DNA of 64,000 nucleotides from Taenia hydatigena (GCA_036345935.2 JADWOT020000001.1:2761272-2825271), one strand, 5' to 3'. Positions 44,096 to 57,096 are shown, counted from the stretch's first letter. Notes: a model not told the origin generated them from the letters alone. A program made the numbers and translations.

Positions 44096-46554
44096 TCTTG
44101 ATGGCGGATTTGTTGGCTTGACAAATGCTTTATTCATAAATCTATGCAACATTCTCCCACACTGACCACAGCCACATGTACTTGTGCCAAATATCTACTT
44201 GCAGCTAAAACAAGGCCCTTTGCGCAGCAGTCTCGAGTTCGAGACAAGCATTCTACCGCTGGCATCTGCATCAATTAAAAAAGCAACTGACTCACACAAC
44301 AATTGAGAGCCACACCTTGCCATCAGGTAAATGAATTACTTGGGTATTCCTAACGTCCGTCTTGGGATGCACTTTGCTGTCAAATGGACACACCAACCTC
44401 CTCTGTGAATGACTCAATCAAGCAAGCCTATTCATTCCCCCTTTCTCCAGCATCCGTCAACACAAAAGACTTCCACATCATACTGCATGTGTCCACTCAA
44501 TAAATACAGCATCGGCAATTCCAATCAGGGCAGGTGAAAATTCTTTGCAAGCATTGAATAGTGGAACAAAGTCGGAGGCACAAGATTTCAAACGACCCTT
44601 TTGTACGAAAAGGAAATGCAACTTGTCACGCAGTCAAGTCACTCAGTCTCAACGTGAATAATAACAACACGACACATTCCAAAGCGACCAGGTAGTTGTC
44701 AAGGCGCACCACAAAATGCGATTCATTGCCTCACGCAATTTCGCAGATCAAATCAACTCACATTCGATCACTCCTCTCCAGTTATCTGGTCATCCATTCC
44801 AACAGACAGTGTCGTAGCAGATAACCTCATGAATCGCAGCACGACCCGCGCACGTACGGCCAAACTTGGAGAGAGGCACGCTATAATAAACCAGCTATCC
44901 AAACCGTCCAAAGTAATGACAACGGCACAATTCGCATTCCGAGCTGTTCCATACTGCCTCCATGTTCGCCCAACAAGTGCACCACCAGATGATACTGATA
45001 ATTAACTCTTGCCGAACGAAGCCAGAGCCCACAACGTCCTTAACAACAAGAAGGAAAGCCAGGTGTTTGGTAGACTCACCTATATTTAACAAATCAGGCC
45101 CCTTTAATCAAAGTCCATCGTCATTGGGACAACGAACCATCCTACGCACTACCAAAGCAATTCCAATTAATCACTTGAAGCACTGTGCAGTGAAAAAAAA
45201 TAAGCGTGACTAGGATATTTAATTGGAAAAGAAAGTCGAAACAGCGACTGCTGCAGATCTTCTTGGGCACTCACTCAAGCAAATAATTGCATAAAGAAAG
45301 TGAATAAATAGCCAGAAAGTAGTAAAAGAGGTACTTAGGTCACAACTCGTCTCAAGACATTAGACTCCATTATTCAAGGCCCATCCTCATTAAATAATGA
45401 AGCACTTAGCGAACAGCCAAAACAGCATTGCCTAATTGCTGAAGGCAGTTTGCGGTAAAGCACACGGACGACTAGTTATTGTGGCCAAAAATATGCCTCA
45501 ACAGTCAACCTACTTAGCTTTTGGACCTACTTTTGCAAGCGATTGTGTATAAAACGAGACAGATTGACACGTAAAGGAACTCGCTGATGTTGGCCAGCAA
45601 ATGAGTACCAAATGCTTCCCGTTTTTCAAACTTCCTTTTCCCGAAAATTGTCGACTTGAAAGCAGAACACAACTTACGCACCACACCAACAAATTTGAAG
45701 CAACTTTTGGCAGCATCGCACCGTAAAACAAATGTGAGTATAATCTCGTGCTAATAAAAAACACCAAGTAGCAACAGTTGCTGAGTTCATTCACTTAGGT
45801 GTTTGATTTAACATGCAGACGCATTGTCAGACTAGGTAAATAGGAGCAGGTTTGAGAGCAAGTGCTTAATAATGGGGCTGATAAACTGGTGCAAATAACG
45901 CTTAAAAATCGAAACGATATCCATGTGTGCACTACAGTAGCAACTAATTGCTTGACATCGTTTTGTTGTTGCTGCCAAAATGTTTTAAAAGACTGTTTAT
46001 TTTGGTAAAGTTATTTACGAAATTGATTAGGGGCAGTTTTCTTAGATATTTCTGTAGCGGTTTGTCATTTGGTAGACTTTGAACGACTGGTTCTGACATT
46101 GACAGTGCTACCCCATAACTTTTGACGTATCCGGAACTAAACGATTCCACATTTAGTTAGTTGGTTGGTAAGCCTCGGAATGTGGGTAGTGCTGGGGTTT
46201 GAAGTTTGCTTGTGTATTTCTGTCGCAGCCAATTACCTGGCGAGGGAATAATGCGAACAACACATACATTGAGACGAAGAAGGGAGAACGGAGAAAACGG
46301 AGCAGGAAGATGCGCTACAATAATACTTAAGCATTGTACATCCTTCCTTCCTACTTCTCATACTTGGCATACATGTCCCCGCACAAAGCGATTAGTTATG
46401 GAAGCCCTACCGTCTTTCGCTATGCACTGCCTCCCTATTCACGCACTCTTTCCTTTTAAAATCATTTTCATGGCTACGTAGTGGCAACACGCCACTCTTT
46501 AACAAATCAAGGCACACGCTCAACAGTGCAGACCTCACTTTTGGATGCACTCAT
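44096..46554. other. AT-richer stretch without recognised gene (right arm)
   Basis: Mirror of 24095-26558. Nothing was recognised on either strand beyond short frames that are not conserved between the arms. Confidence 0.4.
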
Positions 46555-47417
46555 TGTAGCGTCCCGAGGCTCCCTCGAAGGCAAAAGGAGGCAGAATGCT
46601 AGGGCAGAATATATATATATATATATTCAACGGACAGAGGAAAATAGGCTGCCGGCATGGCCCGCAAACCAGCTTACGCAGCTAGGGCAGTACGGCCACC
46701 TCTGTGACCCTGACTCCAACCGGTAGTTACAACAAACAAAGTACTACATTGCCTATTCTCCTCCTTCGAGCGTCGTCTCCAACGCGCCCCTCGGTACATC
46801 TCCCGCGTCAGCTATCACAACATGCTCAGTGCTGCAAGAAGCACTTACGAGACAACCATGCCAGTTGCCGACATTCGACGCCATTGTGGCGATGCTTGAC
46901 ACCAACGTCAGTGATCCCTCTTGACGGTGCATCGCAATTCGAGTTTCGTTTGGCTTGAGAACAAAGTTCAGAATATGTGATTCTGCCGACCATCAGTATG
47001 TCCGTAGGGGGGGCGTTAGCACGCCGATCTCAGGTGGTCCATGGCTAGTGTCGCTTCAGTTGTTAATAGCTTTCTTGTAGAACGCGGAGAAGGGGTAGAT
47101 GCCGGAGGTGGACGTCGTTCGCAGCCCTTCCGTAGCACATGCACTTCTTTCGCACCGCTGCAATATACCGCAGGCGGTAGAGATCGGGATAGTAACCCTA
47201 TAGAGTCGGGTCCGCTTTCCGCTACCACCAATGTAGCGTCCCGAGGCTCCCTGGAAGGCAAAAGAAGGCAGAATGCTAGGGTAGAATATACATGTGTAAC
47301 GGACAGAGGGAACTAGGCTGTTGGCATAGCCCGCAAACCAGCCCACGCAGCTAGGGCAGTACGGCCACCTCTGTGACCTCGACCAAAACCGGTAGCTCCA
47401 ACAAACAAAGTACTACA
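46555..47417 (-). mobile_element. TRIM-type LTR element (right arm)
   Basis: Mirror of 23240-24094. LTRs are at 46555-46748 (194 bp, longer because of an expanded TA tract near 46610) and 47232-47417 (186 bp). The position in both arms is the same, so one insertion before the inverted duplication explains both. Confidence 0.8.
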
Positions 47418-47850
47418 TGTGCGTTTCTTTATTTGTATGTTTATTTTCTCATTTAGGCTTACAGTGTTTTGCTATTTATTTTCATGCCTCGCTTACTGTG
47501 CGCTCAAGTCGAAACGCTTGTGCCGCCGTAGGTGACATGGCAAGGTTTTGATGTTTTTACAATACAACGAACAGTGTTAAGCTCTGTTTTTTACCTTATT
47601 TGAGGAGGCCCCTCCTTTTGTTGCGCTATCGTCTTCAAGTTAGCGCAATTCATCAAATGCTATGTGCGGCTATTTGATTGCGTAAATTGGTTGTTCGATG
47701 AGCTGAAATGTGGCTGTTTTCTTAAACGATTGTCTGCGAGACTGGAATGTTGACCGTTCTGGGGTATTCATTGATGCGCGCATTAGTATTGCATCATTAA
47801 AGGGCAATAATTCACAAGCATTAATGACGGATCGTTTGCCTTTCCACACT
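47418..47850 (+). repeat. dispersed repeat R3, right-arm copy
   Basis: Mirror of 22.81-23.24 kb. Confidence 0.55.
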
Positions 47851-47899
47851 CACAATATCGCCTTCAATGTTGAAGTCGTAGTGGTTTAGTACTGGTCGG

Positions 47900-50014
47900 G
47901 GGTGCCTTGCTGTTTGCTTGAAGGAGTACATCATCTTCTGAACGATGTTTGCAAAGTAGTGAGAGTGGATGACGAAACCGTTGTGATAGGGCAAGGACTG
48001 GCCAAGCGTCTCCCATCACGTCTTTGCTCCCCATTCTTCCCCTTCTCGTGCAGCCTACAAGGCTCAAATATGGACAGTCGAGGATGCCCGCGCCCACTTT
48101 GCCCCAAGTCATTCCAACTTCACCTCCCACCACACATGCTCACATCACCGTGGACTAAGTTGGCTGCATCTATTTCCACTTACGTGACCTACACTATCTG
48201 CACAGAAAGGGAAAGGTGGTGGGAGGAAGGTTTATGTTAGCACAATAACGACCTATCTTTCACAATGGCAATTGACGTATTTTATTGCCAGCTGACCGAC
48301 AGCGCCTTAATTTGTCAACGCGCCGAACACGAGTGGGCTGGGTCGCCAAGCGGTCTGATGGACCAACTGACGTGTCTCGGGGGTCTTCGTGGACACGCTC
48401 TCTTCATCGACTGCAGTTGTATCACACAACGTGGCAGCAAATTGGATTGCTTGAAGCAAACAAATGGTGAGGTGTAACATGCTTCTGTCAGGACGAGACC
48501 ATTTCAATCCTCTCACTGTGACGCAAATTGGTGTGTGTGTGTGTTGGGATAATCCTGCATCGGGCTTCCTTCAGACTGTAAATGTCCTCTCTGGTAATTG
48601 GCACACAATGTCCTAGTGCTGAGTAGATGTGCTGAATAGATGTGGTTAGTGTGTGTGTGTGTGTGTGTGTGTGCCAATGTTGCCTGAGAAGTGCTGCATC
48701 CACCGAGAATACTCCCTCCCGTATTCACCATAATTGCGCTACACGCAATACCACAGGCCTCTTCTCATCAGGTTGCCATGTGTGAAGCAAATACCTTGCA
48801 CTTCATTAGTGTCAGCACGATCCACACGTCAGTGTATCACTTCATATTTCTCCGTAGTAGCGGACTTAGCGTTGGCGGCGTGATTGAAAGAGCATTGGCT
48901 TTACGACTCTCAGGGATCTTCGTGGACACACCCTCTTCATTGACTGCAGGTAGTGTCTCTCTACCCTTTCTGTCCATCCATCCGTGCGTACGTCAACCCC
49001 TCCCTCCCTCCCTCCTTTTGCCCCTGCATCTCTCCAGCAGGATTCAACTGCCTCAAACCACACGTGCCTGCCCCTCGTCCAATAAAGCCGTCTACTCACC
49101 TACATCTAAGTAGAAAGCACACCTCTGCCTTGTCATCGTAACAAGAGTGAATGGTAGAAGAATGCCTTAAGGACGTGATTGAAGCTGAGCCACATTTCGT
49201 CACTACAGCAACAAAATCGTGGTGCATTTCATCTCATGACCGCAATCGACGTAAGCCAAACCACCACCATTTGTCCTTCCCTCTCCTCCCTTCTACTGAC
49301 ACCATTTCAAACTCATTTTGCACTTCCTTACCTTCTAGTCCTAGTACTCGGGCACCGCCAACGTCTACGTCGTGGACGCATCACATGGGGCACACATTCT
49401 CCCCAACAACACACCAACAACAACAACAACAACGCACGAAGTCCACCTCCAAGTGCGATCCACAGTAGTATAATCCTTCCCTTCCTCCTCCTACTCCTCC
49501 ACTCCACCATCCTTCTTCCCCTCGCACTACCAATACACAACAACGCAGTAGCACATCTCACTTCTTAATAATGGTTCAAACAAAAAAATCTACGACAGAC
49601 CACGCTGCCACAATAAGACGTCTTTTGGGAGGCTTGCTCTACTGCCACTTCGTTCACCGTAGTCGTGCGACACCTCCGCACTCTCACATACGTTTCCACC
49701 AACAAATAGCGCCAGAAGTGGCAGCAGGCAGCCCACTCCAGTGGGAACGACAGTTAGGACGCAATCACAGGGTCCATTCATAAGACTGAGGAGAGGAAGA
49801 GCCTCTCCTCAATTCCATCACCTCCGCCATCCACCACCGTCTCGAGGATCACTTTGCCCACGCCTTCACCCAATTCTCCAACCACCAACACGTACACCTG
49901 CTCCATTGCGGTAGCCTCGTTCACACAGATCCTACCACGTCCGGTGAGGTTGATGTAGAGTCCACAGTAGACGCTGACAAACTCGTCACTTCCAATCCTC
50001 CTCACAGCACATGA
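47900..50014 (+). pseudogene. galactokinase-like pseudogene, copy D
   Basis: 48292-48416 encodes LTDSALICQRAEHEWAGSPS, GLMDQLTCLGGLRGHALFID. Its GT donor is gone: 532 bp of other sequence follow. A second partial copy of the exon end (RDLRGHTLFIDC) with the normal GTAGTG donor lies at about 48903-48948. The exons for the AKVVIVAS, HVYTDN and glycine-motif segments are deleted at about 49.22 kb (about 0.93 kb relative to copy C); only the last codons before the GTAAGC donor remain (ITAID-type, about 49240). The last exon lies within 49790-50014 (NSITSAIHHRLEDHF, NHQHVHLLHCGSLVH, stop TGA). It cannot encode an active kinase. Confidence 0.75.
48417..48948 (+). other. 532-bp insertion at the outer end of the right arm
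   Basis: Absent at the mirrored site (22240/22241). Contains a (TG)n tract at about 48648-48672 and sequence shared with about 59.18-59.52 kb (inverted). It ends with the partial galactokinase exon duplicate. No terminal repeats were seen. Confidence 0.55.
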
Positions 50015-50199
50015 ATCGATACCCTCCCAGTCCGTCTGCACTCTCCCAAATAACACCAAGTCGTCAACACGTTGCTCTACTAGACGATCTGGACAAGAGG
50101 CAAGATTGCACACACAGCAGCAGTTACATTTGTACAATTGACGTCGCACAGGCGCCATTGTGGACCGCAAAAGAAGCTCAGTGTCGAAATCGTAGTTGA

Positions 50200-52310
50200 G
50201 GCCGCTGCAACGACGCGGAAATTAGGACAGTCGCGGCCAGACACTTGAGAGAGGATGAGGTCGGGCGCAAGGCTATCACAGAAGAGCCTTTATGAGGGGA
50301 AAGGGGAACCTACAGAGACACAAAAACCCTGTTCGGCGCACTGATTGGTTGCCAAGCTCGCAGACCTGCAGACAGCTAAAAATAAAATCCAGGGCCCGCA
50401 GACGGAAGGGGGTGTTGCTACTTAAATAACGACTAATTGTATGAAATATCCTCACTAGACACCATCCAATGCATGCCTAACCCTCAAGACACTACAGTAA
50501 GTACTCAACCCACTTCCTTGGAGATGTGTAACCGCAGAGGGACCTAATAAAATGATAGGCCCTTCAACTGTGACGCTTAAAATAACAACCAAACCCAAAC
50601 ACCCATCAGGAGTGACAGCACATACTGCATATTACAAAAAGCAGAAAAAGGCGAGTACGAATCTATGATGAGGAGACAATGAAGCACAGAAGTGACGAGT
50701 GCAATGATCTAAAGTGGGATATGAAGCTTAGGATACTTGCGAATTATTGCCTCTTACTGGTGCAATACCAATGCGCTCACCAACGAATACCCGTAGAACG
50801 GACAATGTTCCAGTCTCGCAGACAATCGTTTAAGAAAACAGCCACATTTCGGCTCATCGAACAGCCAAGATATGCAACCAAAAAGCCACACAAAACATCC
50901 CATGAAATGCGTTACCTTGATGGCAATAGCGCAACAAACACAGGTTGCTCTTCAATGAAGATTAAAAACAGAGCTTAACACTTCCTGTTGTACTCTAAGA
51001 ACATCACAACCTTACCATGTCACCTGCGGCAGCACAAGCGTTTTGACCCGAGCGCATAGTGAGCGAGGCATGAAGATAAATAGCAAAACACTGCAAGCCA
51101 AAATCAGAAAGCAAGTAGACAAATAAAAAAATGCAAAGTTTACACTTGTACCTTTGCTTTTTGCAAAAAATATATATATACTATCAGGCGTTTTCTTACG
51201 AATTTGATATTCAGTCAGTTAAAATAAGTTTTCTAAAAAAAATTGCTTGCAGTTACGATTATGCCAATTATAATGCAAATAGAACTGGTTATTACTAATC
51301 GAATTAAATAAAATTAGGTTGGCTTTGCTTCTGGGCACATGCCCTAGTCTTCTGCTGCTATGATCTCTGCTTCCAAACGGTCTGGTGCGAAAGACGGGTT
51401 TCCGGTAGGGTGCATTTGTAATACGTTGGTGGTTCACCTCTTTGGCCTGCTCCAGTTCTGCTTTGTGTATTGACTATCGTAACTTTGTCAGACTGGCTGA
51501 TCATCGGACCACGACAGTAGCTCTACCCTCTACACCACATATTGAATGCGAATGTCCTGCATGCATATTGACGCTACTTCCACTATAAAAGAAGTCTTGG
51601 AGTATCACAATATGTTATTGCTGACAGAAATGCTGCACCGAGGTGCACAAGACTTATGGTGAAAAAGGAAGCACACCTCCTTGTGGTTAGCACAAGTCAG
51701 AAGGATGTGAACCTTACGTCTCATGTCTCGCAACTTTAGGTAGAAGAAGCATGCAGCTTACCAAACAATCGTTGTTGTTTAAGATGCAGATTTGGTGCTA
51801 TTGTCTATGGTGTAAGCCTTCTTCGGAGACTTATGCTTGCAACTCTAGCGCATCTCGTTGGCATTAGTTTGTTCAATCTTAAAGCTGCGGCGTCTTCACC
51901 CTTAACTGACGAGTAGACTAGGCAAATGCTGCTGCATGGAGGAGCTCATTTCACTCGCACACAAGGGAATGAGAAGGCGAGCACTACCGCCTTAAAGCAA
52001 TGCTGCTTAGTTGAACTTGCTAGGTGCTGAGAGGGAGGTAGACGCGCGCTCTCTGCAGCACTACCTTAACTGCACTTGGGACGACCTGAAGGCGCCTTAA
52101 GACGACGCAGCTTGTCAAATCCCTCCACCTACACGATATTTGCCCCTAACCTTAGCACCTGCATGCAAACGATCCTATGGACAATACTTGAGTTAACATT
52201 GACATCATACACCACAACTGTCGGGTGCCATTTCATGGTCAGTCAGTTGACGGGTGACAATCCCTCTCCGGTAGTCTCACATTCACTGTGCTAGCCGACC
52301 ACCCACTTCA
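50200..52310 (-). repeat. segmental duplication block E, copy 3 (inverted)
   Basis: It carries the uninterrupted LTR target site (51810-51814), the R3 repeat (50.43-51.3 kb) and the conserved open segment at 51605-51754. Confidence 0.75.
51605..51754 (-). pseudogene. conserved 49-codon coding remnant, copy 3
   Basis: Same length and stop as copies 1 and 2, with core LRDMRRKVHILLTCANHKEV. The open frame continues after the stop with short in-frame stretches also seen in copy 2. Confidence 0.45.
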
Positions 52311-52385
52311 ATGCTTATTGGGAACCATGGAGTCAGGTCTCCTTCACCACGGATGCATCAATCCATCCATCCATCTTTCATTTCT

Positions 52386-52416
<31 letters not shown>

Positions 52417-53000
52417 CCCATCCTTCCATACTGGATGGACTCGACTCGGATCGTCAACTCTATCCATTCATTTACATGGACACTAGTCCTATACGCAACT
52501 ACTATCGCTCCACACAAGTGTCCGTCCATCCATCCAACCATCGACACACTCCACGATACTACCATTTACTCGTCATCCATCCTTCCATCTTCTCAATCAT
52601 TCTTCCAATCGCTCATTCTCTCAGATGTATGCATTCATTAATTTATTTGGTCTGCCCCTATTCAGTCAGCCATGTGTCCACTTTCTTCTTCGTCCACACC
52701 ATTGCCATTCCATATCCAAGCAACTCATCTACATATCGATCCATCCATCCATCTCGCATTCACAAATTCCTACACTCATACACTCAGGCACCTGTAAGTC
52801 CATCCTCCTTCCTTTAGAGAACCCACCCATTCACTCATGCATCCATCAGCTAAATTCCACCACTTCTATCCCTTTCTCCATGCATCCACTCGCACATTCA
52901 CCTCCACATTCACCCACCTGTCAATATCGTGGACGGATTGTGAGGAGCGCGCATCCTAAGCACGAACAGGGTGCGTAAGCAGTGTACTTCAACGTGTGAG
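52290..53000 (+). repeat. CATC-rich block with (CA)n
   Basis: Inverted relative of 16.98-17.75 kb. CA tract at about 52385-52417. The low-complexity frames are not genes. Confidence 0.75.
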
Positions 53001-53009
53001 TCGGAGTAA

Positions 53010-53810
53010 TAAGCTCATCTTTTCATTGCCTTCTCCTCACCTTGCTCCACCAACGAACACAAATACAGTCGCATATCTCGCTTAGTAATCATACTTTGGA
53101 AGGAATCCACGACCAACCACACTGACGCGAAACAGAACTTTTGGTACCTGGATGCATCATCGATGCAGGATGGGATGCATGAACACAAAATGAATGGAAG
53201 GGTGAAAACTTGGATGGATGTATAAATGGAATAGTGGTGGGATGAATGAAGGCATGAATGGAAGTAGGAATGAGGGGATGGGTGTATGAATGGAACGAAG
53301 GATAAATGAATGGGTTGATGAAAGTTGGGGAATGAATAGATGGGTGGATGGATGGGTCTGTGTAGGGACACATGAATGCATTGGTCGGTGGTTGAATGAA
53401 TGACAGGATAGATGGATGAGTGTGTGGATGGAGTGATAGGTGGATCGATCTGTGATGCGATGGATGGACGGATGGATGTATGTGCGGTTGGTTGGATGAA
53501 TGAATTCTTGACGGACTGTGTGAAAGAATGAAAGGAATGAGTAAATGGACACTTTTGTGCACATGGAGTAGGCTGTAGATTGCGGATGTGTTGATTGATG
53601 ATTCTATGCGTGTGTATTGATGGATCAATGGATGGATGCATAATGGCTGCAAAGATGTAGGCAAAGATGGATGAATGGATGGATAAATGAACTTGTAAGT
53701 TGTATTGAAAGGGGAATTATTTGAATGAACAAAGGAAGGCCACACATGACTAGTCGAAATGGGATGAGCAGATGGAAGTGAAGAGCATACGACTCGGTAC
53801 TGCACCATGG
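53010..53810 (-). repeat. TGGA minisatellite, inverted copy of 8.26-8.98 kb
   Basis: Its minus-strand translation is more like the copy at 8.43 kb than the one at 16.32 kb (for example a shared CPFTHSFHSFTQS versus NPFTHSFILSHSP), although its flanks match the 15.6-17.7 kb block. Confidence 0.8.
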
Positions 53811-53811
53811 A

Positions 53812-54500
53812 TCACATGACTTCAGTCTGCACTTCTTCCCAACTCCATTTCCCTTTCCAACTGCTACTGATACACTGTAAAATCTTCTGTGCTCTAACAC
53901 ACAAATTTTCCATTCCAAAGCCACTGCACCGCGTAGCCTCAACGCCAATCACTTGGCAACGCCCCTTCTTCGTCGCCGACTCACACTTCTTCTTTGATGA
54001 CCACCAAGTCACCTCAATGTTTGCGGCTCCCTCATTGCCTACCTTAAGCGCTTTGTGCTGAAAAGGCTTTGGAGAACCGCCTATTGCACAGCCTCCTCCC
54101 ACCTCTCTCACGACCTTTTGTCCATCAACCCATTAGCCTGACAGATTTAATTTACTGTGCCCAACTAATTTCATCATCCTGCTAGCCTAGAGAACTGGCG
54201 TTTGGCAAAACCACTTTTAATTTTATGTGGGAACAAGCGCATCTTTGACGAGAGCATTTGACCAACGATTGTCCCTCGCCATCGGAATGGCCACCAACTG
54301 ACACCCGACTGCTGACGTGTATGCAGTCAGTGGCAAGTGAAACAGCGTCGTCCGTTGGATTACCAGCCCACTTGCGCTGAAGTGTAAGCCAGATGTTTTG
54401 TGAGGAACAGAGGTTATTGTAAATGCGATTGCGATAGTGCAGCAGGCAGCGCTTGCGAGTTCAACTGGGCAGCATAGTTACGAGGTGGAGGTTATAGCAT
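53812..54500 (+). repeat. dispersed repeat R1, plus copy
   Basis: Inverted match to 15.61-16.15 and 7.72-8.26 kb. The plus-strand 84-codon frame is shared by the three copies. Confidence 0.65.
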
Positions 54501-54519
54501 GCTAGCTCCCTCTCTAAGC

Positions 54520-55150
54520 CAGTGGAGTGGGCTCTTCTCTGTGCTTTCCTCGTCCACTTTTCACATCAGCGAAGGGTGAAGGTGATGCAGCTCAAAAGTA
54601 GTCCAAAGTTATGCAGCACCACGCACTTCCCTAAAGAGGTTTACACGTTGAAGCATACTTCTCAAGCTCCTTGTTGTTGGGTAGAACATGCGTTCCTCGA
54701 GATCCGTCTGCAATAACAATTTTGGCAGTGGCCGATTCTTTTGTCTAGAAGGTGGGGAGGGGCACAATCAGTTAGAGGTAGTGTCGATGGAAGAAAAGGG
54801 AGAGGCAAGTGTGGTGGTTTGGCCTAAGTGATTTAGGGTGTTGAGATGTGGATTTCCGCTAAGTCGTGACAAAGTCGGCCAGTGGAGGTAGCACTTGCAG
54901 ATTTGCAGATCTCTACAATGGTCAGGTAAGGTGATGAGTGGACTTTCAAGGCGGTTTCAGAACTTGTGCACATAAAGCTCCTCCATATGTGGAAATTATG
55001 CTTGCATGTCACAAAGACTCCACACCTTCGAGGTTCTCCGCATGAATGCATAGAGGATGGATGGACGTATTTCCATAATGTGCTTGTCAAGATAACTGCA
55101 CACACATACACACCACATCCAGCTAATTAAATAGCCAAATGAAGTTACAA
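54520..55150 (-). pseudogene. galactokinase copy B remnant, inverted
   Basis: About 54700-54840 matches galactokinase intron sequence. About 54840-55030 matches, inverted, the end of copy B (14.92-15.07 kb). Only a degenerate exon edge remains. Confidence 0.45.
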
Positions 55151-55960
55151 ATATTCAGCAAGATTTGGTGCGCACTAATGGTTTCATCAGACTACTGAAC
55201 CCGACCATAAATTGTAGTCTTTTTTCACAGAACAGGTGTCCATGTTATTCTCGTGCGTCAAATAGCAAGCACATGAGTCAAGGAGGGTGCACGGAGTGTG
55301 GTGAGTATGAGAAGGAAACCTACCAAAGCAGAGAAGCACTTGACGAGAAATGTCAACTCCATCTGTGCCACTGTCGCGATTGTTGTAATTCCGCGGCGTT
55401 GTCATTGGTCAGATGCGTTAACTCATCTGCTGGTGCCGGTGTCACCAGGCTTCCATAATCTGGAACTATCGTCAATCACTCTAATCTTCATTTGTTCACC
55501 GTCGCTAATCTGGGTAGGGTGAGAGTTTCCAAAACACGGTTTGGCCATGCTGAAGGAAAGGAATGCTGAGGCGGAATGTGAGGGATGACTGCTGTACTGG
55601 ATGCTGTGCTTTGTGGTCAGTAAAGTGGATCATTAGTCTGGAGTTGCAAAAATGATTGCAAACGACTACCATTTTAGCTGCACATACTTCCGAGATCAGG
55701 AGGGCAACTATATGCAGGACCTTCGTAATCACGGAGAATGCAAGCGTTGAACGGTTGAAGGAGGAATATGTGAAGGAGAAGGTGAGGAGAGAAAGGCTGG
55801 ATTGCGGCAGATAGGTGGGATGAAAGAAGGGTGGCATTCGGGGTGGAGAGATGGTGGGTGTAGAGGAGCATGTGGCAGTGGATGCACGGAGGAAGTGAGA
55901 AAATTGGTGGAAGTGACCTGATGGACGGATAAATGGATGGATGGATGGATGGATGGATTG
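55150..55960 (-). repeat. R4 repeat and conserved flank, inverted copy
   Basis: Matches 12.56-13.35 kb (inverted). 55.50-56.33 kb also pairs inverted with 63.11-63.88 kb. Confidence 0.6.
55928..55960 (+). repeat. short (GGAT)n tract
   Basis: About six GGAT units. Confidence 0.7.
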
Positions 55961-56742
55961 TGCTCGAAAGTAGTGGGCATGGACATGTTCACGAATGAAG
56001 AGGTGGGTGGATAAACAAGTAGAAAGGGGGTATAGGAATGCGCGGATGAATTGATTGATGGTTGGATGGATTGTTGGATGCGTATGTAAATGCGTAGGCT
56101 GGATAAGGAACAGCTCTGATGTGGATTGAGAAGATAGTGAACACCTGACTGATCGAATAAAGTTAGACCAAATGAATTAATGGCTACATACGTCTGACTG
56201 AAGTGGTGTACTGAAGGATGAATGGGTGTATGGAAAGATGGAGGATTGGAGGGACTGTTTTAGAGTGGAGTGTGGCGGTGGTTGGATGGAAGGATGGAAG
56301 GGTAGATGGAGGGACAGACACTTGGGTGAAGCGATAGTAGTTGCGTAGAGGATGAGTGTCTACGTGGTTAAGTGGATGGAGGTAATGATGCGGCTCGATT
56401 CCATGCAATGTAGTTGTGTGCTTGTGTGTGAATGAAGATGGATGAATGGATGAACTCTGCCATGAAGGATGCGACCCGACTTCAGTGATCCCAATATGCA
56501 CACCATCCTCCCTCACCTCCCAACTTGGCCTACATCCACGCTGCTCCCCATCACTCACTCCTCCCCCATCACCAATGTCACACTCCAGCACACCACATCC
56601 ATCCCTCCATCCATGTTGCCACACCAACCATTGCATTACATGCTCCTTTTATTTGCAAGCAAATCATCGCGACAACTCAAACCACTGCGTCACCAGACGA
56701 CGGTATCTTTGCCTCCTGCTAACCCTACGCGAACGTCGTACT

Positions 56743-57003
56743 CTAGTCTTCTTCCTCTTCCTTCTCGTTCTTCGTTTCCTTTTCGCCTTTCTTATCGCCT
56801 GCCTTTTTTGGCGCATCTATTCCTGTGTTGCCACCTTCATCATCGTATTCGTCATAGTCGAGCTTGTAGCCGTCCTCGCCTTCATTTCCCACCTCCTTCT
56901 TCACCTCAGTGGCAGTGCGAGTGGGATCGGGTCTGGCCTTCACCCAAACAACAACCAACACGACGATGAAGAGAGCGATGAAGGTGTACGTCGACGACTT
57001 CAT
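56743..57003 (-). CDS. small secreted acidic protein, copy 3
   Basis: Single exon, 86 residues. The signal peptide (1-23) is as in copy 1. The mature chain starts RPDPTRTATEVKKEVGNEGE with the YKLDYDEYDDEGGNTGID core and an intact tail ending KNEKEEEED. It is the intact counterpart of the truncated copy at 10 kb, with which it shares the deletion of an AKPTKD-like hexapeptide relative to copy 1. TATATAAG lies at 57047-57054 (minus) and AATAAA at 56648-56653 (minus). The function is unknown. Confidence 0.7.
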   Translation of the reverse strand: MKSSTYTFIALFIVVLVVVWVKARPDPTRTATEVKKEVGNEGEDGYKLDYDEYDDEGGNTGIDAPKKAGDKKGEKETKNEKEEEED

Positions 57004-57046
57004 GTGTGGTCTTGGGTTGATGATGGTGCCTTCGCATTTGCTGCAC

Positions 57047-57096
57047 CTTATATAGGCTGGGTTGGGTTGGGTTCAGCCTTGACCCATTGCACCCGA
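57047..57096 (-). promoter_or_regulatory. core promoter of acidic copy 3
   Basis: TATATAAG, a tract of only two to three TTGGG units, then the conserved TGGGTCAAGGC element. Confidence 0.6.

Larger units (their letters stand above)
35840..48416. repeat. right arm of the central palindrome
   Basis: Inverted copy of 22241-34762. See the left arm for the measures. Confidence 0.9.
48950..55960. repeat. outer, diverged part of the right palindrome arm
   Basis: It continues inverted collinearity with about 22.24 down to 12.56 kb, interrupted by missing pieces (about 0.93 kb of galactokinase, the solo LTR, and about 1.4 kb around 13.5-14.9 kb). Identity is visibly lower than in the inner arms (about 90-95% by eye). 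Confidence 0.75.
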
